This document shows positions 17,412-26,116 of a stretch of DNA of 64,000 nt, one piece after another (position 1 is the first letter of the stretch; each line of letters opens with the position of its first letter). A program made the translations under genes and the position numbers. The notes under the pieces are model-generated. The model ran no database searches. It was not told the origin of the DNA and was given only the letters and a program-made list of their open reading frames with translations. The stretch is from contig RAZE01000018.1 in NCBI GenBank assembly GCA_003611955.1, positions 17,082 through 81,081 of the forward strand, written 5' to 3'. The stretch is from a bacterium 1XD8-76 (GTDB taxonomy: Bacteria > Bacillota > Clostridia > Lachnospirales > Lachnospiraceae).

Positions 17412-19016
17412 ATGGAGAAAGTGATGACAGAGAAAATCAAGAGGTATGTGGTCAGCAAAAGATTCTTATATGCGTTATGTTTTATTGCATTGTTTGTCAT
17501 TGACTGGACGAGAGGATCTCAGGCCGGAGCAATCTGGGCGTGGACGATCAATATGACAGGAGTAGTCATGGCAGTGATTGTTTTCAGCGCCTGTCGCCCG
17601 AAAGAATTTTTGAAACCGGTATATATTATATATTCTGTCGTTGGAATTCTGGCGTTGATGGCGGCACATCATTGGTGGATGCAGAATCAGACAGCGATAT
17701 TCCGTGACCAGCTCCTGACAGCAATACTGAATATCTGGCTGTTAGGAATTTTTGTCCTTAAATTTATTTTAGATGCGGCTATTTACAAAGTGAGAAAGAT
17801 ACGTTGCAGTAAGATCGAGATTCTGGCGGCAGTTATGTTGCTCTGGATGTTGTTTTCTGTGAATGAGGATATCTGGCCGGGATGGTATCTGGTGATGTTC
17901 TGCTTGTTTTATCATACAGAATACAATAAGGGAGATATGGAAGCGCTGAAACAGGGGATGCTGGATGGCATAATCGCTGCATTTTTTCTGCTGCAGGGAG
18001 CTGCATTTGTGTTCAGGCCGTATGACATCGTCAGATATGCCGGAATTTACAACAACTGTAATATCAATGCGCTATTTTATGGAATTGTCTGGGTTGCATT
18101 TTTGATAAGAATGTATGATATTCGTAAAAAGAATGGAAAAAAGTGGAAAGAGGTGCTGTGTTTTTTGTTTGCCGGAGCACTTGCCGCATTCAGCCTGATG
18201 ACAGGATGCAGGACGGCATGGCTGGCGATGTTTGCGACAGGATTCATCTATGTAATATTTGCGGATTTTCAAGGTTTGAAATATAAAGCAGGAAAGATGT
18301 TTGGGAAATTGGTTTTGTATGCTGTGGTGGTATGTGTCAGTTTTCCGATAACTTTTGCGGCGGCTCGCTATATACCGCCGGTATTTCACCATCCGATCTG
18401 GTATGATTGGGAATACAGTATAAGTAGAGTACATTCTTTTGATCCATGGGATTCGGAAAAATATGTTTCCTGGGAAGATTTGACGGATCAGATCAGCGGA
18501 AGAATCAAGCCGTTTGTCAAGAAAATATTCGGAGGCGAACAGGCCGGGATAGCGACGGTACAGGCGTCCAACTTTACTATAGGCGATAAAACCTACGATA
18601 CAAGTTCGCAGGAATATGAGGATTATGGTTCTGTATTGGTCAGGCTTGCATTTTGGGATTATTATTTGAGAAATGGAAATATGGAGGGACATCTCACCGC
18701 GGAGGGACATGAAGTGCCGGGGTTTTATTATGTATGGCATACCCAGAATACCTTTATTCAATTCTGGTATTATTATGGGATACCTTCGGCAGTTTTATTC
18801 CTGATCGTTATGATATCGCTTGTTTTTATAGGGATGAAAAGAATGGTGAAAGGGCAGGACGATGCACTGATTTGCCTGTTATATCTTGTCTTCTGGGGAA
18901 TGTACGGGCTGGCGGAGGCCGTCTGGTATCCGGGGCAGATGATATTGTTTCTGGCGTTTTTTACACCGAAATTTCTATGGCAGAAAGAAAAAGAAACTCC
19001 CAGACAAGATGCCTGA
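17412..19016 (+). CDS. O-antigen ligase/polymerase-like membrane protein
   Basis: 534 aa with about eleven helices. The central LMTGCRTAWLAMFATGFIY segment, then a long outer loop (about residues 320-440) and NTFIQFWYYYGIPSAVLFL match the O-antigen ligase/Wzy_C-type family that joins or polymerises glycans on the outer membrane face. Two in-frame ATGs are possible; the second (17424) has GGAG six bases upstream, the first has a weaker site. It is the last rightward gene of locus A and its codon use is more AT-rich than that of its upstream neighbours. It faces the convergent dehydratase gene across 11 bp. Confidence 0.7.
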   Translation: MEKVMTEKIKRYVVSKRFLYALCFIALFVIDWTRGSQAGAIWAWTINMTGVVMAVIVFSACRPKEFLKPVYIIYSVVGILALMAAHHWWMQNQTAIFRDQLLTAILNIWLLGIFVLKFILDAAIYKVRKIRCSKIEILAAVMLLWMLFSVNEDIWPGWYLVMFCLFYHTEYNKGDMEALKQGMLDGIIAAFFLLQGAAFVFRPYDIVRYAGIYNNCNINALFYGIVWVAFLIRMYDIRKKNGKKWKEVLCFLFAGALAAFSLMTGCRTAWLAMFATGFIYVIFADFQGLKYKAGKMFGKLVLYAVVVCVSFPITFAAARYIPPVFHHPIWYDWEYSISRVHSFDPWDSEKYVSWEDLTDQISGRIKPFVKKIFGGEQAGIATVQASNFTIGDKTYDTSSQEYEDYGSVLVRLAFWDYYLRNGNMEGHLTAEGHEVPGFYYVWHTQNTFIQFWYYYGIPSAVLFLIVMISLVFIGMKRMVKGQDDALICLLYLVFWGMYGLAEAVWYPGQMILFLAFFTPKFLWQKEKETPRQDA

Positions 19017-19020
19017 GAGT
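18996..19020. terminator. Possible bidirectional terminator between convergent genes
   Basis: An interrupted stem (ACTC-C-CAG pairing with CTG-A-GAGT, 9-nt loop) is followed rightward by a T-rich stretch. It overlaps the last codons of the ligase-like gene and faces the end of the convergent dehydratase gene. The stem is short and has a mismatch, so the call is tentative. Confidence 0.35.
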
Positions 19021-19027
19021 CTATGTT

Positions 19028-20908
19028 TTATAGATTTTTGTTGTATGCGTAAGTGGGAACGATCTTTTTTACGACTGCTCGGACATCCTCTGGCTGTTTG
19101 CCCTCATCTGCCACGACCCCTGCCAGTGCATCAAGCCCTTCTCTGAATTCTGCCTCATCTATTTCAATGGGTTTGCCGATGTGGATCAGGTGATTCGCGG
19201 TGTCCTTCATCCCCTCTTCGCTCATCAGGAGCTCTTCGTATAATTTCTCGCCGGGACGGAGGCCGGTAATTTTTATTTCGATGTCTTCTCCGGGAATGTA
19301 CCCGGAAAGTTTGATCAGATTCTCGGCCAGATCATAGATCCGCACGGGTTCCCCCATATCTAAAATGAAAATTTCACCGCCATGAGCGTAGGCTCCTGCC
19401 TGAAGAACAAGGGAGACCGCTTCCGGGATGGTCATAAAGTAGCGGATAATGTCTTTATGGGTGACGGTGACAGGCCCGCCCTTTTCGATCTGTTTTTTAA
19501 AAAGCGGAATGACACTTCCATTACTTCCCAAAACATTACCAAACCGAACAGCGACAAACTCTGTGGAGTATTTCTGATTCAGCTGTTGAATGATCATTTC
19601 GCAGATCCGTTTAGAGGCCCCCATAATATTGGTAGGGTTTACCGCTTTATCTGTAGAGATAAGAACAAACTTTTTTGCACCGTTTTCCCCGGCAGCAGTT
19701 GCAGTTTTTAAAGTACCGAAGACATTATTTTTAATGGCCTCAATAGGGCTGTCTTCCATCAGGGGGACATGTTTATGGGCAGCTGCATGATAAACTATAT
19801 CAGGGTGGTATGTTCGAAAAATAGTATTCATGCGTGCAGTATTTCTGACGGAGGCAATTAATACAATCAGATCCAGATCAGGATGTTTTACTTTGAGTTC
19901 CTGCTGGATGTCGTAGGCGTTATTTTCGTAGATATCCACGATAATAAGCTGCTTGGCGCCATGTCCCGAGATCTGTCTGCATAACTCGCTGCCGATGGAG
20001 CCGCCGCCGCCGGTGACCATAACAATTTTATTCTTTACATAGCCCATAATTTCGTCTACGTTTACCTCGATGGGATCTCTGCCGAGCAGATCCTCGATCT
20101 GTACCTGCCTCAGAGAGGAGACGCTTACATCGCCGTTTATGAGCTGGTACATACCGGGAACAAGCTGCATCTGGCAGCCGGTTTCTTTACAGATCTCCAA
20201 AACCTCCCGGATTTTGCTCCTGGGAGCGGAAGGGATGGCAATAATGATCTCTTCAATGTGATACGCATCGACTGCATCCGGAATGCATGTCCGATCTCCC
20301 ACAATGGGAATACCGCGAAGCAGTTTTTTATGACATCCAGGGTCATCATCTATCACACACAGCACTTTAAGATTGACATAAGAACTGGATTCGATTTCCT
20401 TTATGATAGCATTTCCGGCTGCGCCCGCGCCGATCACCATAGTGTTTTTCTTTTCCGGATCTTTTGATATGGAGCGCCGCTTGCTGTTGAACATGCGGAG
20501 AATCCGATAACTGAAGCGGGTGGCACACACCATGATCATCAACAGAAAAGCATACATGGGATAATAGCTTCTGGGCATTTGAAGAGGCATAACAGCGACC
20601 AGAATGATCTGTAAAAGGAAACAAACAGCACAGGCCGCGGCAATATTGATCAGTTCATTGGTGCTGGCGTAACGCCACACACTTTTATACAGTTTCAACA
20701 GCCAGAATACAACTGCAGTAATGACAAGATCAAACGGCAGCAGAGTAGTAGCAAATTCTGCATATTGGATAAACAGCGTGTCAAAACTGAATTCAAAACG
20801 CCAGTATAATGCCCCATAGGAAGCGAGCACTACAGAGAGCATATCTAATATTAGTAATATTATTATTCTGCTGACAGGAATCTGCCATAAACTGAATTTT
20901 GTTTTCAC
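19028..20908 (-). CDS. Membrane-bound nucleotide-sugar 4,6-dehydratase (FlaA1/CapD/PglF-like)
   Basis: 626 aa. Four to five N-terminal helices and a Rossmann-like linker precede the SDR domain with VTGGGGSIGSELCRQI (near 295-310) and STDKAVNPTNIMGASKR (near 415-430), where Met replaces the usual catalytic Tyr, as in PglF/WbpM. These enzymes convert UDP-GlcNAc to the 4-keto-6-deoxy sugar, first step to UDP-diNAcBac or related sugars. It could feed the PglE/PglD-like enzymes of locus B. The GTG at 20908 is preferred because GAGG lies 7 bases upstream; the TTG six bases earlier is too close to it. Confidence 0.88.
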   Translation of the reverse strand: MKTKFSLWQIPVSRIIILLILDMLSVVLASYGALYWRFEFSFDTLFIQYAEFATTLLPFDLVITAVVFWLLKLYKSVWRYASTNELINIAAACAVCFLLQIILVAVMPLQMPRSYYPMYAFLLMIMVCATRFSYRILRMFNSKRRSISKDPEKKNTMVIGAGAAGNAIIKEIESSSYVNLKVLCVIDDDPGCHKKLLRGIPIVGDRTCIPDAVDAYHIEEIIIAIPSAPRSKIREVLEICKETGCQMQLVPGMYQLINGDVSVSSLRQVQIEDLLGRDPIEVNVDEIMGYVKNKIVMVTGGGGSIGSELCRQISGHGAKQLIIVDIYENNAYDIQQELKVKHPDLDLIVLIASVRNTARMNTIFRTYHPDIVYHAAAHKHVPLMEDSPIEAIKNNVFGTLKTATAAGENGAKKFVLISTDKAVNPTNIMGASKRICEMIIQQLNQKYSTEFVAVRFGNVLGSNGSVIPLFKKQIEKGGPVTVTHKDIIRYFMTIPEAVSLVLQAGAYAHGGEIFILDMGEPVRIYDLAENLIKLSGYIPGEDIEIKITGLRPGEKLYEELLMSEEGMKDTANHLIHIGKPIEIDEAEFREGLDALAGVVADEGKQPEDVRAVVKKIVPTYAYNKNL

Positions 20909-21086
20909 AATCAAGCCTCATTTAGTTTAAAATAGTTTATATATTTTCATATTTTACATCAGTACAATAAAAATTACAATTAGAAACGCAATATTTGTTG
21001 TTGAAACAGGGAAACCGTGATAAACTAGGCGTAGTAATTCTGGTTTCAGTATAGAATTGCAAATGAGAAGATGGAGTGTAAAGATT

Positions 21087-22508
21087 ATGGAAGAAAGAGA
21101 AATCAGTTTAATCGATCTGTTGGTAGAGGTTTTGCTGCACTGGCGGATGTTTATAGTATGGATGGCGGTAGGAGCCATTTTGTTGGGGGCATTCAGCTAT
21201 GTCCGTTCCGGCAGTACAATACAGCAGACACAGGCGGAAACAGAAAAAATGGAACAGGCGCCGGAGGAATGGCTTACTGAGGAAGAGATGCGAAACGCAA
21301 AATATGTGGCGGCTTATGAAAATGCATATCTTTCGAAAGTGGCGTATTTTGCAGAGGCGTCATTTATGAAGATAGATGCGAACCATATTAATAGAGGAGA
21401 AGTAATTATTGTGATAGAAGCGCAGGATCATCAGGTGAGCTGTGATATAGAAAAAGCGTATGAGGGGATCGTACAGGGCGGTGAGTTTATTACCAAAGTG
21501 TCGGAAGACGTTGGAATGAAGTTATCTGGTATTAATGAGACGGTTCTTTTTAATAGGCTGACAGTGGAAGGCAATGCAACTGCTGAAACAGAAAATGCGA
21601 GCTGCTTTAAAATAGTAGTTATAAACAATGACGAAGAAAAATGTCAGGCTATGCTGGAATCTGTGCTTGCATTATTAAAAGAAAAGCAATCTGATGTGGA
21701 AAGCGCGTTGGGGGAACATGAACTTATTGTTGTAAATAAGTCTTTTGGAGTGGTGGCTGATACGGTGGTGGCCGATAAACAGCAAAAGGTTCTGAGTGAT
21801 ATTGCATCGATGAAAAAGACACTTTCAGATGAAAAAGAAAAGTTATCGGATGTGGAGCGGCAGTATTATAAGCTTTTGATCGGCGAGGTGGAAGCGGAAG
21901 AGGAAGAGAGAACGGTTCCGGAGGCCCCCCCTGCACCCGGAATAAGTGTGAAATATATACTTCTCGGCGCGGTTATGGCGGCGTTCTTCTATGCATTTGT
22001 ACTGTTTATGATCTATATCTTTACGGCTAAAATCCGCAGTACGGATAATCTGCAGGAATTGTACAATATTCCCCAGCTGGGATTGATACCGGCAGATAAA
22101 AATCGGAAAAATATTTTTGGCTTTGTAGACCGGTGGATATTGTCTCTTCGAAATCATAATAAGAGACAGTTTACAGCGGAGGAGGCTTTAAAACTTGCGT
22201 CAGTTGCGATAAAAATGTCGGCAGGAAAAGAGACATTAAACGAAATCTGTCTGGTGGGCTGTGGATTAAAAGAGCGCTCACTCGATGTATGTGAAAAGAT
22301 GAAAACACAGCTGGAAGAAGAAAATATCCAGGTGCATATATTAAATAATGTGCTGTATGATGCTCAGGCGATGGGAGAATTGGAGAAAACGAAAGGTGCA
22401 GTGCTGGTGGAGGGTGCCGGAGCAACCCTGTACCAGGAGATTGCTGAGGAATTGAAAATTCTTAACAGGCAGGAGATAAAGGTACTTGGAGGTATTCTGG
22501 TAGAATAG
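21087..22508 (+). CDS. Wzz-like polysaccharide co-polymerase with a degenerate C-terminal domain
   Basis: 473 aa from the ATG at 21087 (GGAG about 10 bases upstream). Helix 1 spans about residues 20-40 and helix 2 about 287-312, with a coiled-coil-like LSDEKEKLSDVERQYYKL stretch between. The Pro-rich approach to helix 2 (PEAPPAPG) and the NIPQLGLIP segment after it are typical co-polymerase features. The last 110 residues have the outline of a Mrp/BY-kinase domain (EICLVGCGLKERS, then a final LGGILVE) but no intact Walker A. It probably controls chain length of a glycan made here. No separate tyrosine kinase is visible. Confidence 0.75.
   Translation: MEEREISLIDLLVEVLLHWRMFIVWMAVGAILLGAFSYVRSGSTIQQTQAETEKMEQAPEEWLTEEEMRNAKYVAAYENAYLSKVAYFAEASFMKIDANHINRGEVIIVIEAQDHQVSCDIEKAYEGIVQGGEFITKVSEDVGMKLSGINETVLFNRLTVEGNATAETENASCFKIVVINNDEEKCQAMLESVLALLKEKQSDVESALGEHELIVVNKSFGVVADTVVADKQQKVLSDIASMKKTLSDEKEKLSDVERQYYKLLIGEVEAEEEERTVPEAPPAPGISVKYILLGAVMAAFFYAFVLFMIYIFTAKIRSTDNLQELYNIPQLGLIPADKNRKNIFGFVDRWILSLRNHNKRQFTAEEALKLASVAIKMSAGKETLNEICLVGCGLKERSLDVCEKMKTQLEEENIQVHILNNVLYDAQAMGELEKTKGAVLVEGAGATLYQEIAEELKILNRQEIKVLGGILVE
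21925..21931 (+). repeat. Homopolymer C7 in the second co-polymerase gene
   Basis: Seven C encode part of the PEAPPAPG linker before the second membrane helix. The frame is intact. A length change would cut off the second helix and the C-terminal domain. Confidence 0.5.
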
Positions 22509-22538
22509 TAAAAACTTTTTGTTGTTTATTAGTACTGG

Positions 22539-22610
22539 AATGAACAATAGAGATAAAAACGGATTCCGATGCGGTGGCAAGTCATCCTTATTTTATCTCT
22601 ATTGTTCATT
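22539..22610. repeat. 20-bp perfect inverted repeat around a 32-nt centre, beside the integrase
   Basis: AATGAACAATAGAGATAAAA at 22539-22558 recurs in perfect inverted orientation at 22591-22610, separated by 32 nt. It lies in the 132-bp gap between the convergent co-polymerase and recombinase genes. The arms are only about 20% GC, unlike usual intrinsic terminators. A recombinase core or arm-binding site, or a relic of an inserted element, fits as well as a terminator. Confidence 0.8.
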
Positions 22611-22640
22611 TCCTGTATACTTACTTAAAAATGAAAAAGC

Positions 22641-23777
22641 TCAATTTAGAGTTTGCCCTAGAATTCGGCTGTAGACAGAGGAAATAGTATTCATATGCTG
22701 TCTTTTGGTGTCTAATGTCGGATGCACATATTTATTTAAAGTAATCTGTACATTAGAATGCCCCAGGATCTCGCTGAGACTTTTGATATCGACACCATTT
22801 CCGATGCAGTTTGTGGCAAACGTGTGGCGGAGCACATGGAAATTTTTACAGGAGACGCCGGCCTGATCCTGGTATTTTTTAAACTGGTATTGGTAGGTTC
22901 GGGGTTCCAGAGGGGCAGAATTATTCAGCACATATTTGTCGGGATGGCGGAATCTGGACAGGAGAAATATCATTTCGTCGGATAGAGGAATCTCCCTCTG
23001 GGAACATGGAGTTTTTGGTTTTCCCTCGCATAAGACAGTTTTTGATGTCCTATTGCTGATAGAAATCCTCTGCACGGTGTGATTGACATGGAGTATTCTG
23101 CTTTGGAGATCGATGTCTTCCCATTTTAGGGCGCAGACTTCTCCCAAGCGCAGACCGGTGGACAGGCATAACACGATTCCCATTTTTTTGAGATCCATAT
23201 CATCATAGAGATAGCGCAGAAGAGCAGTCTGTTCGGTACGGCTGTAAATATTTAATTTTTTTCCGGATGGTGCGGAAACTTTTCTTTTGAGTAGGACAAG
23301 CGGTGTGTGATAATTTTCAGCGCTGTAGTTTAGTGTGCCGGAAGCAACGGAATAAATACTTTTTTGAATGCTTCCGGAATAATTTGCCGTTTTATTGGCG
23401 AGCATGTCTTGAAAACAATCTGTGGACAGATCATTAAGCGGATATTCCGATAAAAGATTTTCCAGGTGAGTTTTGTAAATATGACGATATTTTATGTGAG
23501 TAGAAGGTTTTTTTGTTATTTCTATTTTTGACAGCCATTCGTTTGCGATATCTCCGAATAATATTTCTTTTCTTCCGGATGCATTTGGGGGGTAAACACT
23601 GTTTGGCTCAGGGCAGTCTGCTGCCTCCAGAGCCTGTCCTCTCTTTTTTTTTACTTCGCTGTAAGTTTTTCCGTAGACAGACTTTTGCTGCTTCCCCTTT
23701 CCTGGAAGATAAACGACATATCTTCCCTCCCATCGTCCATCGGTTCTTTTTCTGATGTTTTCTCCGCGTCTTGGCAT
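22641..23777 (-). CDS. Tyrosine recombinase / integrase (Tn916-Int/phage-type)
   Basis: 378 aa. An N-terminal arm-binding domain (RKRTDGRWEGRYV...KSVYGKTYSEVKKK) is followed by a core-binding SAM-like domain (about 72-150) and a complete catalytic domain: R210 in STGLRLGE, probable K255, H314 and R317 in HVLRHTF, H340 in LGHSNVQ and nucleophile Y350 in LNKYVH. It should cut and join DNA at att-like sites. The ATG at 23777 follows GGAAAGGA; a GTG at 23801 is the alternative. No excisionase, relaxase or phage gene is nearby, so this is a solitary recombinase beside a glycan operon rather than an evident complete mobile element. Confidence 0.9.
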   Translation of the reverse strand: MPRRGENIRKRTDGRWEGRYVVYLPGKGKQQKSVYGKTYSEVKKKRGQALEAADCPEPNSVYPPNASGRKEILFGDIANEWLSKIEITKKPSTHIKYRHIYKTHLENLLSEYPLNDLSTDCFQDMLANKTANYSGSIQKSIYSVASGTLNYSAENYHTPLVLLKRKVSAPSGKKLNIYSRTEQTALLRYLYDDMDLKKMGIVLCLSTGLRLGEVCALKWEDIDLQSRILHVNHTVQRISISNRTSKTVLCEGKPKTPCSQREIPLSDEMIFLLSRFRHPDKYVLNNSAPLEPRTYQYQFKKYQDQAGVSCKNFHVLRHTFATNCIGNGVDIKSLSEILGHSNVQITLNKYVHPTLDTKRQHMNTISSVYSRILGQTLN

Positions 23778-23795
23778 AATTTTTTTATCCTTTCC

Positions 23796-23812
23796 GATCA
23801 CTTATTGTGATC
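23796..23812. promoter_or_regulatory. Short palindrome upstream of the integrase gene
   Basis: GATCAC-TTATT-GTGATC lies just upstream of the recombinase start codon. It may be an operator for its own promoter or a recombinase-binding half-site pair. Nothing else identifies it. Confidence 0.35.
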
Positions 23813-23894
23813 ATTTGTAAAAGTTAAATATTGTTTTCCGGTTTCTATCAGGGCCTGAATAAAATGATGAGGCTTGGGTTCTCCGAAAAAAGGT

Positions 23895-23923
23895 TTGACT
23901 TAACCTGCATAAAATTGTATAAT
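23895..23923 (+). promoter_or_regulatory. Near-consensus sigma-A promoter of locus B
   Basis: TTGACT (23895-23900), a 17-bp spacer and a perfect TATAAT (23918-23923) point rightward toward the LoaP-like gene. Transcription should begin near 23930, which leaves a leader of about 205 nt before the first start codon. It lies in the 360-bp gap between the divergent integrase and LoaP-like genes. The rest of that gap holds the palindrome and leader hairpin listed separately; I saw no other gene in it. Confidence 0.8.
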
Positions 23924-23982
23924 AGCTTTGTTTTTAAGAAAAATGAAAGTTAAAAGCAAGCAGATCAGGGAAGAAATCGTCG

Positions 23983-24002
23983 CGTTGCCGCGTTTCGGAA
24001 CG
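23983..24002 (+). promoter_or_regulatory. Leader hairpin, candidate LoaP recognition element
   Basis: CGTT-(G)-CCG pairs with CGG-AACG around a CGTTT loop: a 7-bp stem with a single bulged G, about 55 nt into the predicted transcript. LoaP proteins are known to bind a small hairpin in the 5' leader of their target operons. Matching this stem to that element is inference from position and size, not from a tested structure. Confidence 0.4.
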
Positions 24003-24137
24003 GGTTGAACACATGGGAGGATTGGACTGCGCTGGATCGGGATACTCAGTGCAAATGGCGAAGCTTGCCTATTTTACCTGTGCCTGTAGAAAACGCAAGA
24101 ATTGAACGGCATAGCGGCTGGCAGAGGTGCCGGGACT

Positions 24138-24650
24138 ATGTGGTATGTTATTCAGACGTTGGCAGGTGAAGAAGAGATCGTAAAATTGATGACAGAAAAA
24201 TATCTGCCGAAAGACTGCTGTGCGAAGTGCAGAATTTTGTACTATGTAAAGAAAAAGAGGTATCGGGGAAAATGGCATGAGGAGCGGGAGACGCTCCTGC
24301 CCGGATATTTGTTTTTGGAGGCAGATTCGCCGTGGCCGGCATGGAGAGCACTCAAAAGAATAACGAAATTTTCCAGGATGGTAAAAAATAAGGGAGAGAA
24401 TGAGATTTACCCTATATCGACAGAGGAAGAAGCTTTCCTGAAACGGCTTGCGGGGGATAACGGTGAGATAGAGATATCCTATGGAATGATCGAAGGAGAT
24501 ACCGTCAGGATCGTCTCCGGCGGACTGATGGGGATGGAAGCTGTCATACGAAAGATCGACCGGCATAAAAGGATCGCATATATTGAAATGCAGATATTCG
24601 GTGAGGCCAAGATGGTGCAGGTCGGACTGGAGATATTGGAAAAACAATAA
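24138..24650 (+). CDS. loaP: LoaP-type NusG-family processive antiterminator
   Basis: 170 aa. An N-terminal NGN domain starts MWYVIQTLAGEEEIVK and includes LPGYLFLEAD near residues 54-63. A C-terminal KOW domain contains GMIEGDTVRIVSGGLMGMEA. The opening motif and the gene's place as first gene of a long glycan operon match LoaP, a NusG paralogue that lets RNA polymerase read through terminators. It resembles RfaH and the Bacteroides UpxY proteins in role. The ATG at 24138 follows GAGGTG by 8 bases. A consensus promoter and structured leader precede it, so it likely controls the 38-kb operon that follows. Confidence 0.85.
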   Translation: MWYVIQTLAGEEEIVKLMTEKYLPKDCCAKCRILYYVKKKRYRGKWHEERETLLPGYLFLEADSPWPAWRALKRITKFSRMVKNKGENEIYPISTEEEAFLKRLAGDNGEIEISYGMIEGDTVRIVSGGLMGMEAVIRKIDRHKRIAYIEMQIFGEAKMVQVGLEILEKQ

Positions 24651-24763
24651 AAAATGTGGTATATAGTATTGGCAAAAGATGAGCTGTGGGAAACCATAGC
24701 TTATTTTTTATGCGGAAAAAAGAGATGACTTCTAAATTAAAAGGAGAGAGACAAAACAAGGAT

Positions 24764-26116
24764 ATGCATGATTTCTTGAGTGATAAGCGATTTGAAGGAA
24801 TAAAACCATTAGAGAAAAAGGCGCTGCTCGCATCCCCTACGCCTCATAAAGAGGATGAAATGCGTTACATCGAGGATTGCTATAGAACAGGGTGGCTGAC
24901 TACAGAGGGAAATAATATCAAAGCCCTGGAAAAGACGGTTGGTGAATATATGTCCGTCCCAGGCAGAGAGAAGATGGCAGTGGCTCTGACAAATGGAACG
25001 GCGGCGATCCATCTGGCGGTGAAGCTGGCAGCAGAGAAAGTGTATGGAAGCAGTACGGGAATATCCACTCCGAATGCTAAAGGCGCTGGCGGATGTCTGT
25101 ATGGAAAAAGAGCATTCGTCACGGATATGACCTTTGATGCATCGGTGAATCCTGTACTATATGAGGGTGGAGAGCCGGTGTTTATCGATTCAGAGTATGA
25201 GACCTGGAACATGGACCCTGAGGCTCTTAAAAAAGCTTTTGAAATATATCAGGATGTGAAGATAGTGATCTACGTTCATCTTTACGGTGTCCCGGGAAAA
25301 ATAGATGAATGCAGGAAGATTTGTAAAGAGCATGGCGCAATTTTGATCGAGGATGCCGCCGAGAGTCTTGGTGCATATACGACCATCACAGACGAAAAGA
25401 CCGGAGAGAAGATAGAAGTGCCTACGGGTGCAGTAGGTGACTATGGGATTGTGTCCGCAAATGGAAATAAGATTATCACAGGATCCAGCGGAGGAGTGAT
25501 CATCGTTCCCGATGAGTACAGCTATAACAAAGCAAAGAAATGGAGTACCCAGGCAAGGGAAGCTGCTCCGTGGTATCAGCATGAGGAACTTGGATACAAT
25601 TACAGGATCAGCAATATTGTCGCGGGAATCATATTAGGGCAGTGGGAGCATCTGGAAGAGCATATCAAACAAAAAAAGGCAGTCTTTGAACAATACAGAG
25701 AAGGAATGAAGGATTTGCCTGTTGTCGTACATGGCGGCGGAAACTATTGGCTTTCCAGTCTGCTTATTGATGAAGATGCTGTGTCAGAGAACGTCATGGG
25801 TGAGAGAAGCGTGTGTTATCACATTGAGGATGGAAAGAGCTGTCCTGCTGAATTGCTGGAAGCATATAAAACATATAATGCGTTTGGCCGACCGATATGG
25901 AAGCCTATGCATCTGCAGCCGATGTACAGGGGAAATGAATTTGTCACTGTAAATGGTCTTGTGAGAGGTAATTCGGATGCGTATATAGAGCACAGTAACG
26001 TGAAAGAGATTACCACGGATATATTCAACAGAGGTTTGTGCCTGCCTTCAGATAACAAATTGACAGAGGTGCAGATTGGAATGGTCGTGGAAATGACGAA
26101 AAGGTGTTTCCTATGA
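24764..26116 (+). CDS. DegT/DnrJ/EryC1-family aminotransferase (PglE-like)
   Basis: 450 aa from the ATG at 24764; ATGs at 24725 and 24710 are also in frame and the ribosome site (AAGGAGAG) is ambiguously placed. PLP-fold landmarks: ALTNGTAAIHLAVKLA, the Asp of LIEDAAESLGAY, and the Schiff-base Lys in SANGNKIITGSSGG near residue 235. Such enzymes transaminate UDP-4-keto-6-deoxy-HexNAc. Immediate neighbours are PglC-like and PglD-like genes, so it most likely makes UDP-4-amino-4,6-dideoxy-GlcNAc. It has an N-terminal extension and about 40 more residues than typical family members. Confidence 0.85.
   Translation: MHDFLSDKRFEGIKPLEKKALLASPTPHKEDEMRYIEDCYRTGWLTTEGNNIKALEKTVGEYMSVPGREKMAVALTNGTAAIHLAVKLAAEKVYGSSTGISTPNAKGAGGCLYGKRAFVTDMTFDASVNPVLYEGGEPVFIDSEYETWNMDPEALKKAFEIYQDVKIVIYVHLYGVPGKIDECRKICKEHGAILIEDAAESLGAYTTITDEKTGEKIEVPTGAVGDYGIVSANGNKIITGSSGGVIIVPDEYSYNKAKKWSTQAREAAPWYQHEELGYNYRISNIVAGIILGQWEHLEEHIKQKKAVFEQYREGMKDLPVVVHGGGNYWLSSLLIDEDAVSENVMGERSVCYHIEDGKSCPAELLEAYKTYNAFGRPIWKPMHLQPMYRGNEFVTVNGLVRGNSDAYIEHSNVKEITTDIFNRGLCLPSDNKLTEVQIGMVVEMTKRCFL

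Noticed and set aside
23778..24137. Promoter inversion flanked by repeats
   Set aside because: I searched by eye for arms flanking the 23895 promoter and found only a short direct repeat (ATCAGGG) and a local palindrome, not a flanking inverted pair.
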